Assembly: GCA_004554425.1 (NCBI GenBank)
Contig: SFMI01000047.1
Coordinates: 1-13,190, forward strand
Direction of reading: 5' to 3'
Origin: Candidatus Saccharimonadota bacterium
GTDB lineage: Bacteria; Eremiobacterota; Xenobia; Xenobiales; Xenobiaceae
Length of the DNA stretch: 13,190 bases
The position numbers were made by a program, and so were the translations under genes. The notes beneath the pieces are model-generated. The model saw only the letters and a program-made list of their open reading frames with translations, was not told the DNA's origin and did not search any database. Position 1 is the stretch's first letter. The number at the start of each line of letters is the position of its first letter. Of the stretch, positions 4,872-12,252 are shown piece by piece.

Positions 4872-6362
4872 TTAGTAGCGATCTCGACGTTCCAAACCCA
4901 AGAAAGAGCGCATAGAATTTTCAGAAAGTCCTTCAGGGTTGGCTTTTATCAAGCGACTGTCTAAACCTACAGCTTGGAATTCTGCGCCTGTTACACCGAA
5001 GGGGCCAGTTGCATATCCTCCGTTATAGGGATCGTAGGCCCAATTGTCCATAGTGCCTGTAGCTGCGTTGTAAGAATGCATCAGCTCATGGTGGAAGCCT
5101 ACTAAAGGAGGGCGATCTTGCCAAGCTGCTTCCGTATTTAAAGAAACGGAAGCACGATTGTAGTAAATAGTGGAATCTGAACCGACATTGGGTTTATTAT
5201 CTTCGTGATCGAAATATCCATCGGCTCCTGAACTACACTGGTTGCCACTGGGAGTTTCGGACACTGTGACTTTTTTGCCAGTTTCTTCTATAGAAGCGAA
5301 GGCTTTTTGACCTATAGGTATATCGGAAAGGGCTTCCAAATCACTGGTGACGCGATTTTTAAATGAGTCATCTCCGCTGATTTGGAAAAATTCTGGTACT
5401 GGCGCAGAAGTTGTCTCTTCTATCGAAGTATTGGCTCCAGCTTCCACTTTAGTTTGCGCTGAAGCATAAACGCGACTGTCTGTCTGAGCAGTAGCAATAT
5501 TGTTGTTGCCGCTGCCGTCTACGATAACGTTAAAACCACCTTGCGCATCGATTGTATCATCGCCGCGCCCACCGAAGAGCATATTGCGTCCGCCTTCAGC
5601 TTTTATTGTGTCGTTACCTCGGCCACCGTCTACATAGTTTTGGCCAGACTTGACAGCAATAACATCATCACCATCTAAGCCGTAAATGACGCCGCCTCCA
5701 CCTTCGTCGACGAGGTAATCGGCATTGTTGCTGCCCTCTATGTAGTCGCGTCCTAAACCGCCAGAGATGATATTGCCATTTATATTATGCCCATCTACTG
5801 TTTTTGCAGTGGGAGCGTCAGGCGCCAAATCTAAGCCGCCGGCAATAATGGTGTCGTTGCCATGACCACCGTGAATTTCGTTTTGGCCGTAATTGTCGAT
5901 AATGGTATCATCACCTGAACCGCCTTGAATAAAATCGTTGCCGCTGCCGCCGGTAATGAATAAAGGCACACGTACATCTTCTTGAACGATAATTCTATCG
6001 TTGCCTTCAAATCCGTCGATGACTAGCTTCTTGGCTTCTTCAGAACTAAAGTCCATTTTTTTGCCGTTTATATCGACTGTAATTCCGCCTTTTTCACCTC
6101 TGGAGATATTTATTTCGTCATCTCCTTTGGTGGCGGTCAGAATTTTTACTTCTGAAGGGTCGCCGCGACGACCTACGATACGCCTGGCCAATAAATCGGC
6201 ATCACTGCTGTGTTGGCCGTCAGCTGAGAGAGCATCGCTCAGTTGCAAATTGTCTTGAATCGCTTGACTCTCTTCCGAATGGGAAGAAGATTCTTTCAAT
6301 TCGACTGAGTGAGGAACTCCGACATTTCGATTTTGGTTAATGGGAAAATTTACGTTTATCAT
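4872..6362 (-). CDS. RTX-like repeat protein with M91 (NleD-like) zinc metallopeptidase domain
   Basis: A 496-aa protein with no signal peptide or membrane segment. Residues 1-65 are Ser/Asn/Gln-rich and probably disordered. From about 74 to 290 it carries glycine/aspartate nonapeptide-like repeats of the RTX/hemolysin calcium-binding type: GGSGNDFIQ (138), GGSGDDTII (147), GGHGNDTII (165), GGLGRDYIE (201), GLDGDDVIA (228), GGRGNDTIK (247), GGRGDDTID (265). The C-terminal 170 residues carry the zinc motif HELMH (425-429), then TGAEFQAVGLD (likely third ligand Glu461) and ENSMRSFLGLERRDRY at the end. These match the M91 family, whose known members NleD and HopH1 are type III effectors that cut host MAP kinases. 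The substrate here is unknown. It stands alone between divergent comEC and a strong terminator. No secretion genes are in view, so export by a type I or type III route is inference. Confidence 0.82.
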   Translation of the reverse strand: MINVNFPINQNRNVGVPHSVELKESSSHSEESQAIQDNLQLSDALSADGQHSSDADLLARRIVGRRGDPSEVKILTATKGDDEINISRGEKGGITVDINGKKMDFSSEEAKKLVIDGFEGNDRIIVQEDVRVPLFITGGSGNDFIQGGSGDDTIIDNYGQNEIHGGHGNDTIIAGGLDLAPDAPTAKTVDGHNINGNIISGGLGRDYIEGSNNADYLVDEGGGGVIYGLDGDDVIAVKSGQNYVDGGRGNDTIKAEGGRNMLFGGRGDDTIDAQGGFNVIVDGSGNNNIATAQTDSRVYASAQTKVEAGANTSIEETTSAPVPEFFQISGDDSFKNRVTSDLEALSDIPIGQKAFASIEETGKKVTVSETPSGNQCSSGADGYFDHEDNKPNVGSDSTIYYNRASVSLNTEAAWQDRPPLVGFHHELMHSYNAATGTMDNWAYDPYNGGYATGPFGVTGAEFQAVGLDSRLIKANPEGLSENSMRSFLGLERRDRY

Positions 6363-6547
6363 CTTCCGGTCAGTGTATCACAAAAAATTAAATATTGTTT
6401 TCCAAAGCTATTGAAAAATCATTAAATTTCAGTCTAAAGCGGCTTTTGGTCAAGCTGGCGTATTGTTTAGTTTTTTTAATATTTTTTTCATTTCTTTTAG
6501 ACAATTTTGTTTTTTTCTTGGCAATATAATTCCCTAACAATAAGCAT
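6363..6547. promoter_or_regulatory. Divergent promoter region between M91 gene and comEC
   Basis: An A/T-rich 185-bp gap. On the plus strand a perfect TATAAT (6525-6530) would start transcription about 11 bases before the comEC GTG, with only a weak -35. On the minus strand no good -35/-10 pair is seen. GGAAG lies directly against the ATG of the M91 gene, too close for a normal Shine-Dalgarno. Confidence 0.4.
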
Positions 6548-8020
6548 GTGAAAGCATTGAGTTGTTGCTTAATTTGGGGATACAATTTTAAGTATGCTTG
6601 GCCTTTGTGGTGCATGTTGGGCATTTGTTGTGGCTTTGGAGTGAAGTTTTGGCCGCAATTTTTTGTCTATGTAATAGGAATAGCGTGTCTATTCTGCCTA
6701 TGGGCGCTAGTGGCTTTGTCTAGTTTGCGCAAGCGGATTCTGGTTGTTTTGTCAGTCGCTACTTTGAGCACTCTTTTTATAATCTGGAGATATGAGCCTC
6801 CTCTATATGAATCTCAAAGCGAAATGTGGCGATCTTTGGAGTATACCAATGTGTCTGGTTGTGGCAAAATTGTAAGAATATACGCTTCGCCTTGGAATAC
6901 TAAAGCGCTATTGCGCTTGGAAAATGGCCTTATGCTTTGGGTTGAAAGTAACGATAAGCGTTTGCGTATTTGCAAGGATAAAAACATAAAATTTAGGGGC
7001 TTGCTTCTGCCGCTTAATAATCGAGACGGAAAAAAAACTAGTATAGGATATGTAGTCAAGCTTAATAACTTCAAAGAGGTGGCTGCTATTCGAACAAATT
7101 TTATTCCCGATGGCTCAAGAGTTAATTTATATGTAAAAAATAAGATTGAAACTGTCTTCAGCTCTGAATGTAGGGAAATTGCTGCGGCTATGTTTCTTGG
7201 ACGCAGTGACTTACTGTCGGAGGAGACGAAAGCACTCTTTAGAGATGTTGGACTGAGTCATATGACCGCTGCCTCTGGTTTTCACCTTTCCATTATGGCA
7301 GCTATGGCTATGCTTATAGTGGTGTGGAGTGGGCGTAGCCGTAAATGGGGAGCTTGTGGGGCAATTATTCTATGTGCTGTTTATGTATGGACAGTAGGCT
7401 ATATGGCCTCGTTGCTAAGGGCCTTTATTATGTCAACTTTAGCTCTTGGGGCTTTAATTGTCGGACGTCCTGTGCGCTTGGAAAGGACCGTTTGCCTGGC
7501 TTGGAGCATTATGCTGCTGAGCTGTCCGTCCTGGATTGAAGATATTGGGTTTCAACTTTCATTTGGAGCTATATTCGGCATTATATGTTGGGCTTCGTTA
7601 TGGAACCGGATGTTGTATTTTTTGCCTAATTTTTTCAAACAATCTATCAGCTTAACACTATCTGTCAATTTATTTTTGCTGCCGCTGTTAATAAATTATT
7701 TCCAAAAAATTCCTGGTGCCTCAATCCCTGCCAATTTAATAGTTGTTCCAGCTTTAGAGATTGTGTTTGTTCTGATAATTCCTTCTTTGCTTTTATCGTC
7801 ATGGCCTGTGATAGGCCGGATTTTACCTTTAATTTGCGCGTATTTGTGCAAATATTCTTTAGTTATGGCTGCTTGGTTACAAAAGAAACTGCCTGTGTAC
7901 GACTTTTGTTCACTTTCTGCACGCCAAATTATTCTTTTTTACTTTGTGCTGATCACTGCTCGTTTATGTCTTTGGGCTTTGCTTTATAAAAAAGCAGCTG
8001 ATAAGTCGGCTTATAGTTGA
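6548..8020 (+). CDS. comEC: ComEC/Rec2-type DNA uptake channel protein without MBL domain
   Basis: ComEC forms the inner-membrane channel that takes up single-stranded DNA in natural transformation. This 490-aa protein has N-terminal hydrophobic segments (about 17-80), a soluble OB-like region (about 95-190), then the competence domain. Its signatures are FRDVGLSHMTAASGFHLSIM (231-250, with the SGxH motif), GYMASLLRAFIM (284-295) and IGFQLSFGAIFGI (333-345), followed by several more membrane spans. It ends there; full-length ComEC (about 700-800 aa) carries a further C-terminal beta-lactamase-like nuclease domain. The start is GTG with no clear Shine-Dalgarno, so the exact N-terminus is uncertain. 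No other competence genes are in the window. Confidence 0.85.
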   Translation: MKALSCCLIWGYNFKYAWPLWCMLGICCGFGVKFWPQFFVYVIGIACLFCLWALVALSSLRKRILVVLSVATLSTLFIIWRYEPPLYESQSEMWRSLEYTNVSGCGKIVRIYASPWNTKALLRLENGLMLWVESNDKRLRICKDKNIKFRGLLLPLNNRDGKKTSIGYVVKLNNFKEVAAIRTNFIPDGSRVNLYVKNKIETVFSSECREIAAAMFLGRSDLLSEETKALFRDVGLSHMTAASGFHLSIMAAMAMLIVVWSGRSRKWGACGAIILCAVYVWTVGYMASLLRAFIMSTLALGALIVGRPVRLERTVCLAWSIMLLSCPSWIEDIGFQLSFGAIFGIICWASLWNRMLYFLPNFFKQSISLTLSVNLFLLPLLINYFQKIPGASIPANLIVVPALEIVFVLIIPSLLLSSWPVIGRILPLICAYLCKYSLVMAAWLQKKLPVYDFCSLSARQIILFYFVLITARLCLWALLYKKAADKSAYS

Positions 8021-8209
8021 CACGGTATATAATAGGCGTCGTTACGAAAGGGCGAAAAGTCGAAAATATTGGCTTTTTATGGCTATTTCTTGGTAGGATC
8101 GCGGTATCTGTTTGCGGAAGGAGCGAAGACGGCTGCTAAATATATTGAGAGCTGAAAAGAACTTGTTTGGCGGCCTTTTTTAGTCGTTTTAGAATGGCAG
8201 GCCTTTGTT
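8021..8209. promoter_or_regulatory. Gap between comEC and dut with a possible -10
   Basis: A 189-bp gap. TATAAT at 8028-8033 (plus strand) lies just after the comEC stop. The hexamer 17 bp upstream is not TTGACA-like, so this is only a tentative dut promoter. If used, the dut leader would be about 170 bases. No intrinsic terminator for comEC is seen, so the two genes may also be cotranscribed. Confidence 0.3.
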
Positions 8210-8629
8210 ATGATCGATTGTACCGTAAAAGTAGAACTGATTCGAGAAAAAGCGAAGCTTCCCAAAAAAGCTTTTCCTACAGATGCAGCTTACGATTTGT
8301 TCCTGCCGGAATCTGCTGCAGTGGCACCCGGGCAGACTGTGGCCTTGAAATTGGGAATCCGTTTGGAACTTCCCTCAGGCTGGGAGGCACAAATCAGAGG
8401 ACGTAGTGGTTTAGCTCTTAAAGGATTAACCGTACATTTCGGCACTATCGATCATTTGTATCGCAAAGAATTGGGCGTAATAGTACACAATACTTCTTCA
8501 GAGACGATAAAACTAGCCGAAGGTGACAGAATAGCCCAACTAAAGCTTGAAAAAGTTTGGAATACGGAGCTCGTTTGTGGGACCGTGACAGATACCGAAC
8601 GCGGTGGTTTCGGATCTACCGGTTTGTAA
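8210..8629 (+). CDS. dut: dUTP diphosphatase (trimeric dUTPase)
   Basis: Cuts dUTP to dUMP and pyrophosphate, which keeps uracil out of DNA and supplies dTMP synthesis. The 139-aa length fits the homotrimeric family. Five motifs are visible: I AAYDLFLPE (26-34, with Asp29), II GRSGLALKGL (64-73), III GTIDHLYRKE (78-87, with catalytic-type Asp81 and Tyr84), IV EGDRIAQL (104-111) and V RGGFGSTGL (131-139), the mobile C-terminal arm. Motif III differs from the usual GVIDxDYRGE: the Asp before Tyr is Leu and the Gly is Lys. The ATG is preceded by GGCAGG at 8 bases. Confidence 0.93.
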   Translation: MIDCTVKVELIREKAKLPKKAFPTDAAYDLFLPESAAVAPGQTVALKLGIRLELPSGWEAQIRGRSGLALKGLTVHFGTIDHLYRKELGVIVHNTSSETIKLAEGDRIAQLKLEKVWNTELVCGTVTDTERGGFGSTGL

Positions 8630-8654
8630 AAAAAATGTCAAAATTTGTTGCCAT

Positions 8655-8693
8655 AACAATGTTGCTTTCCCAAAGACATTGTTAAACGTTTAA
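8655..8693. promoter_or_regulatory. Inverted repeat and adjoining palindrome upstream of the TPR gene
   Basis: AACAATGT (8655-8662) and ACATTGTT (8676-8683) form an 8-bp perfect inverted repeat with a 13-base centre. A perfect 12-bp palindrome, TTAAACGTTTAA (8682-8693), overlaps its end. There is no T-run, so it is not a normal terminator. It could be a protein-binding site controlling the TPR gene or an mRNA hairpin; the role is not shown. Confidence 0.45.
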
Positions 8694-8716
8694 AGGGGTT
8701 TGTGAACTGAGCAGCC

Positions 8717-10681
8717 ATGAGCGGAAATTTTTTTTCTTATAGTGATGATGATTTCGATTCCGAGGATGAAGTAGGCTTAATAGATTTAACTTCTGAGCAA
8801 GAGAACCAAACTGACAAGCAAAAAGCTATTGAGGAAGAGGAAAGCAAAGCCCCAGGAGGCGAGGAACTATCTGAAGAGGAACTTCCAGCTTTACTTAACG
8901 ATGCTGATGAAGCGGCCAAAGTTGGCAAATTTGGAGAAGCTGTCATTAAGTATGAGGCTGCTTACAAAGCAAAACCTGTCTCGTACAAAATAGTAAATAA
9001 TCTGGCTCGCTTATATGCTATACGCGGCAGCCTCAAGAAATTGGTAGCGATATCTTTAAGCTGGATGAAGCAGCTTGAGGAAGACAAAAAGTTTGAATTG
9101 GCCCTTGCGGTAGCGCAAGCGGTTATGCGTTTCGACTTAAATTCTTTAGAAGCGCGTTTGGGGGTACTTCGCTGCATCCAAAACAGTGGTGATGAAGAAA
9201 AATATATTCAAACGGTTTTAGATTACTCCAACTATTTTGTTGATGTCGGTAATGGTGAACTTTCCGTAAAAGTGCTGCAAGTAGCTTTGGACACTTATCC
9301 TTTGCGTGTGGAATTAGCTGTAAAATTAGCCGATATTCATATGCAACTTGGCAATATTCAGGAATGCACCAAACAATGCCAAAATATTGCCGCTTTTTAT
9401 GAGAACAAAAACGACTATGCTCACGCGGCTAAACTATATCGTCGTTTGCGTATGCTTCTTCCTGAAGACTTAGGTATCGCTTTGCGTTTGGGCGAATTGT
9501 ACAGCCTTACTGGAGCTTATGAAGATTCTTTGGCTGTTTATCGTTCTTGCATGCATATTGCATACGATAGCCGTGAAGTTCTCATGGGGCTTGCTTCTGC
9601 TTCCATGCACATGGATAGATTCTCCGATGCTGGTTTAGCTTTGCGCAAGATTTTATCTGCCACTCCGGATGATTTTGATGCCAGAGAACAGCTGGCCGAG
9701 GTTTATGCAAAAACTGATAATCCTTCGGAAGCGGTTACTGAGCTCACAGCGGCAGCCAGGGGCTATATCGGAGCCAAAGAGTATGAAAACGGTGTGCGCG
9801 TATTGGAACGATTGCTTGAGCTGGATTCTAATAATGCTTACGCTGTACGTGAACTTTCAAACGTTAAAGATATAATTGCTCAGCGTGAAGCTAGGCTTAC
9901 CAGAATGTCCGAAATGGCCAAGCAAGCCAAAGAAAGCGAAGCAAGTCAAAATTATTTGTCGAATCTTCCTGTTGCACAAGCTGCTAGTGAGGATGATCTT
10001 TACGCTGACGATGGGCCTGTGGGAGGTTTCGATGATGAACTCGGCGCTCCCGAAGGAGATAATTCTAATGATCTAAGTGGTATAGACGACGATTATTTGC
10101 CTTTGATGGCATCTTCCATTGCTTTAGAAAATAGTACTACTGAAAGTAATACCACTGCGGCTGCTCCAGATAATACTTCGTTGAATAAAAAGGCCGCTTC
10201 AGTAACTAGGGTTTTGGTTGGCAAGGCTGTTCCTGGCAAGTTACAAGTGCCGGTTCCTTTTGTGATGGCTTCTTACCCCGACACTATTGAACTGATGCAA
10301 ACAATTATTTCCGAGCCGCCGTCTAGAGATGTGCTGCCTTGGGAATATTTAGCTGTGCTTGATGCTGAAGCAGAAGCTGAAGAAATTACCCCACACTTAG
10401 AAAAAACACAATCTGTCACAGATGTAAAAAAATTAGATAAAAAGGAAATAAAAGCCGGCCCTGTAGCTTCTGCTTTTGCTTCTTCTAGCAGTTCAATGTT
10501 CGGAGAAAGCGTTTTCAGCGCTGCTACTATCCGCTCTGCGCACCATTCTTCCAAGAGACGTCGTGGGCGTAGATCTCGCGTTGAGTCTGATTCTGACGAA
10601 GTAAATGAAACTCCGAGAGAAAGAAGCGGAGGTGGCTCCAGCGTGCAAGCCGCTTTAATGGCTCGTTTTAGTAAACGCTAA
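8717..10681 (+). CDS. TPR-repeat protein of unknown function
   Basis: A 654-aa soluble protein with no signal peptide or membrane segment. Residues 1-60 are strongly acidic. From about 58 to 385 it is built of TPR-like helical pairs, for example DEAAKVGKFGEAVIKYEAAYKAKP (64-87), KNDYAHAAKLYRRLRMLLPED and GAYEDSLAVYRSC (267-279), expected to form a curved protein-binding scaffold. Residues 400-600 are low-complexity and Asp/Ser/Thr-rich. A basic patch KRRRGRRSR near 613-621 and a short C-terminal tail follow. The basic patch could bind nucleic acid or an acidic partner. The ATG is the only usable start because an in-frame stop lies three codons before it, and the Shine-Dalgarno is poor. The specific role is not recognised. 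Confidence 0.85.
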   Translation: MSGNFFSYSDDDFDSEDEVGLIDLTSEQENQTDKQKAIEEEESKAPGGEELSEEELPALLNDADEAAKVGKFGEAVIKYEAAYKAKPVSYKIVNNLARLYAIRGSLKKLVAISLSWMKQLEEDKKFELALAVAQAVMRFDLNSLEARLGVLRCIQNSGDEEKYIQTVLDYSNYFVDVGNGELSVKVLQVALDTYPLRVELAVKLADIHMQLGNIQECTKQCQNIAAFYENKNDYAHAAKLYRRLRMLLPEDLGIALRLGELYSLTGAYEDSLAVYRSCMHIAYDSREVLMGLASASMHMDRFSDAGLALRKILSATPDDFDAREQLAEVYAKTDNPSEAVTELTAAARGYIGAKEYENGVRVLERLLELDSNNAYAVRELSNVKDIIAQREARLTRMSEMAKQAKESEASQNYLSNLPVAQAASEDDLYADDGPVGGFDDELGAPEGDNSNDLSGIDDDYLPLMASSIALENSTTESNTTAAAPDNTSLNKKAASVTRVLVGKAVPGKLQVPVPFVMASYPDTIELMQTIISEPPSRDVLPWEYLAVLDAEAEAEEITPHLEKTQSVTDVKKLDKKEIKAGPVASAFASSSSSMFGESVFSAATIRSAHHSSKRRRGRRSRVESDSDEVNETPRERSGGGSSVQAALMARFSKR

Positions 10682-10701
10682 CTTTTTTTCCGCCTATTGA
10701 T

Positions 10702-10743
10702 AAAAAAACCGACTTCCTTTGCCTTAAGAAAGTCGGTTTTTTT
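10702..10743. terminator. Bidirectional intrinsic terminator
   Basis: A 14-bp perfect inverted repeat (10702-10715 with 10730-10743) has an ACCGACTT core and A7/T7 outer arms around a 14-base loop. T-runs stand on both strands. It ends the TPR gene (stop at 10681) and can also stop transcription of the convergent PSD gene. Confidence 0.9.
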
Positions 10744-10748
10744 GTTTG

Positions 10749-10771
10749 AAAAAGCTTGCATCTCGATGCAA
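10749..10771 (-). terminator. Intrinsic terminator of the PSD-fusion gene
   Basis: On the minus strand a 6-bp stem TTGCAT/ATGCAA with loop CGAG is followed by GC and a T5 run. It begins 15 bases after the stop codon. It is weaker than the bidirectional terminator that follows and probably acts together with it. Confidence 0.6.
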
Positions 10772-10786
10772 AGCAATTGAGCTATT

Positions 10787-12076
10787 TTAGTTTATTGATG
10801 AATTTTTCTCTTGATCATCTATTAAAGCGGCAATAGGGGTTAAGCCAGCTTGAATCTTATCACCTACTTTAACTAAAGAGCGGTATTGGTCGCAGGGCAG
10901 ATACACATCAGTGCGTGATCCCATACGAATCAAACCATAACGCTCGCCTTGAGCTAAAAGCTCACCGCGATTGACCCAATTATAAATACGTCTGGCGATC
11001 AAGCCTACTCTTTGAGCTACTACAACTGGGCCATGTTCTGTTTCTAAGATCACATAAGTTGAATAGTTATGATTGGCTTTGGGCAAATTCGCGCTGGCAT
11101 AGCCGCCTTTGACATCAAATTGATCGACTACTTTTCCTGAAACTGGTGAACGGTTGATATGAACGTTAAAAATAGATAAAAACGTAGCAATGCGCAACCA
11201 TTCGCCTTCGCCTAAGTGGGGATCTTTTACCACTGCTACATCTAAAACCGTACCGTCACAAGCTGAGAGAGCCAGGCGCCGATCCGCTTTTATTGCACGT
11301 CTGGGATCACGCAAGAAAGCTGCTACTCCGGCCAACAGAATCATAGGCCAATACCATAAAGTGCAGCCGAATTTTTTCAATCCCCAACTTAAAGCACCTA
11401 AGGGTAGAATAAAATGCAAAATATCTTTAGCAATTTTTATTGGGCCCAGAGATAGAGAATCGCGTCCTTCGACCGCGTGAATTTTCAAGGCATCGGCGCA
11501 TGAACTAGGAGTAAAGCGCAAATGATCAATCCACACCGGAGGCAAATTAGTGACAACGGTCTCTTTATAAACTCTGAAAGAGTTTATATAACTTTCCAAG
11601 CAAGTTGGTTTAACTGGTTGGCAAGAATTTTTACGCCAGCAAGAGGTTATAAAGCTACGAATTTTACGCAGCCAAGCCATCTCCAGACAACTTAAAGTGC
11701 CACCTTCTACTAAGAGCGAGCGACAGCTTTCCATGCTTTTTTGCAAAATATCATCAGAGAGTAAATCTATAGGATAGCTTAAGACTACGAAATTAAAATA
11801 ATTAGGCATGTCCAGTTCCCAAAGCAACTTGTTTTCAAAGTGGATTTGGGAATTATGGGCATGGTAAGCGGGCTCATTTTTTAAATTATCTTTTAAAGAA
11901 GCAATTTGGGTTGAATTACCGTCGATTATAAAAAGCTCGTCGCCATTATTGAGCGATTTTATTACTTTTATCGCTAAAGCCGGTATTTGGGCTCCTACTA
12001 ACAAGATGCGCTTAGGCGAATTTAGACGAAAAGTCTCTTGTAGTAAGGCTTGATACAATCTAGGAGAAGTAAGCAT
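10787..12076 (-). CDS. Methyltransferase-like domain fused to phosphatidylserine decarboxylase
   Basis: The C-terminal part (about 205-429) is a short-type phosphatidylserine (or archaetidylserine) decarboxylase, which makes phosphatidylethanolamine at the membrane. It shows two hydrophobic segments (about 219-255), FLRDPRR (254-260), the family motif FNVHINRSPVSGKV (303-316), GLIARRI (358-364) and the self-cleavage motif MGSRTDVYLP, where cleavage at Gly386-Ser387 would create the pyruvoyl group. The N-terminal part (1-150) resembles a Rossmann-fold SAM methyltransferase of the phospholipid N-methyltransferase type (RILLVGAQIPALAIKVIK, then acidic FIIDGN, VVLSYPIDLL, and LLVEGGTLSC). Its glycine-rich loop is degenerate, so SAM binding is uncertain. 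Known short PSDs are about 200-230 aa and lack this extension. The ATG has GAGGGA close upstream. It follows the CheA-like gene by 176 bp on the same strand. Confidence 0.82.
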   Translation of the reverse strand: MLTSPRLYQALLQETFRLNSPKRILLVGAQIPALAIKVIKSLNNGDELFIIDGNSTQIASLKDNLKNEPAYHAHNSQIHFENKLLWELDMPNYFNFVVLSYPIDLLSDDILQKSMESCRSLLVEGGTLSCLEMAWLRKIRSFITSCWRKNSCQPVKPTCLESYINSFRVYKETVVTNLPPVWIDHLRFTPSSCADALKIHAVEGRDSLSLGPIKIAKDILHFILPLGALSWGLKKFGCTLWYWPMILLAGVAAFLRDPRRAIKADRRLALSACDGTVLDVAVVKDPHLGEGEWLRIATFLSIFNVHINRSPVSGKVVDQFDVKGGYASANLPKANHNYSTYVILETEHGPVVVAQRVGLIARRIYNWVNRGELLAQGERYGLIRMGSRTDVYLPCDQYRSLVKVGDKIQAGLTPIAALIDDQEKNSSIN

Positions 12077-12252
12077 GTTTCCCTCAGTGAAGAACTAAAA
12101 ATCTATTGCTTGGGCGGTAGTCGCTCACCATAAAAGCAATCGTCAAGCAGCGATATGGATATGTCCTAAAGCGCTGCGGCTCTTCTACTTCGTCAGTATA
12201 AAGAAAAGTCCCCACATGCTAGTAAAAAGAACTCTATTTTTCCAATTATGCT
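12077..12252. other. Gap between CheA-like gene and PSD fusion
   Basis: A 176-bp gap. No coding frame continuing the CheA-like P5 domain is seen in any of the three minus-strand frames. An inverted repeat GCAGCG (12147-12152) / CGCTGC (12172-12177) with a 19-base centre is present but has no T-tail. No clear promoter or terminator was found, so readthrough into the PSD gene is possible. Confidence 0.4.

Noticed and set aside
6388..6624. 78-codon minus-strand frame upstream of the M91 gene, considered as a possible effector chaperone
   Set aside because: It overlaps the comEC start in antisense, is very Lys-rich (type III chaperones are usually acidic), and has no Shine-Dalgarno.
11190..11480. 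96-codon plus-strand frame opposite the PSD domain
   Set aside because: It is antisense to well-conserved PSD motifs and Arg/Ser-rich, as expected for a shadow frame.
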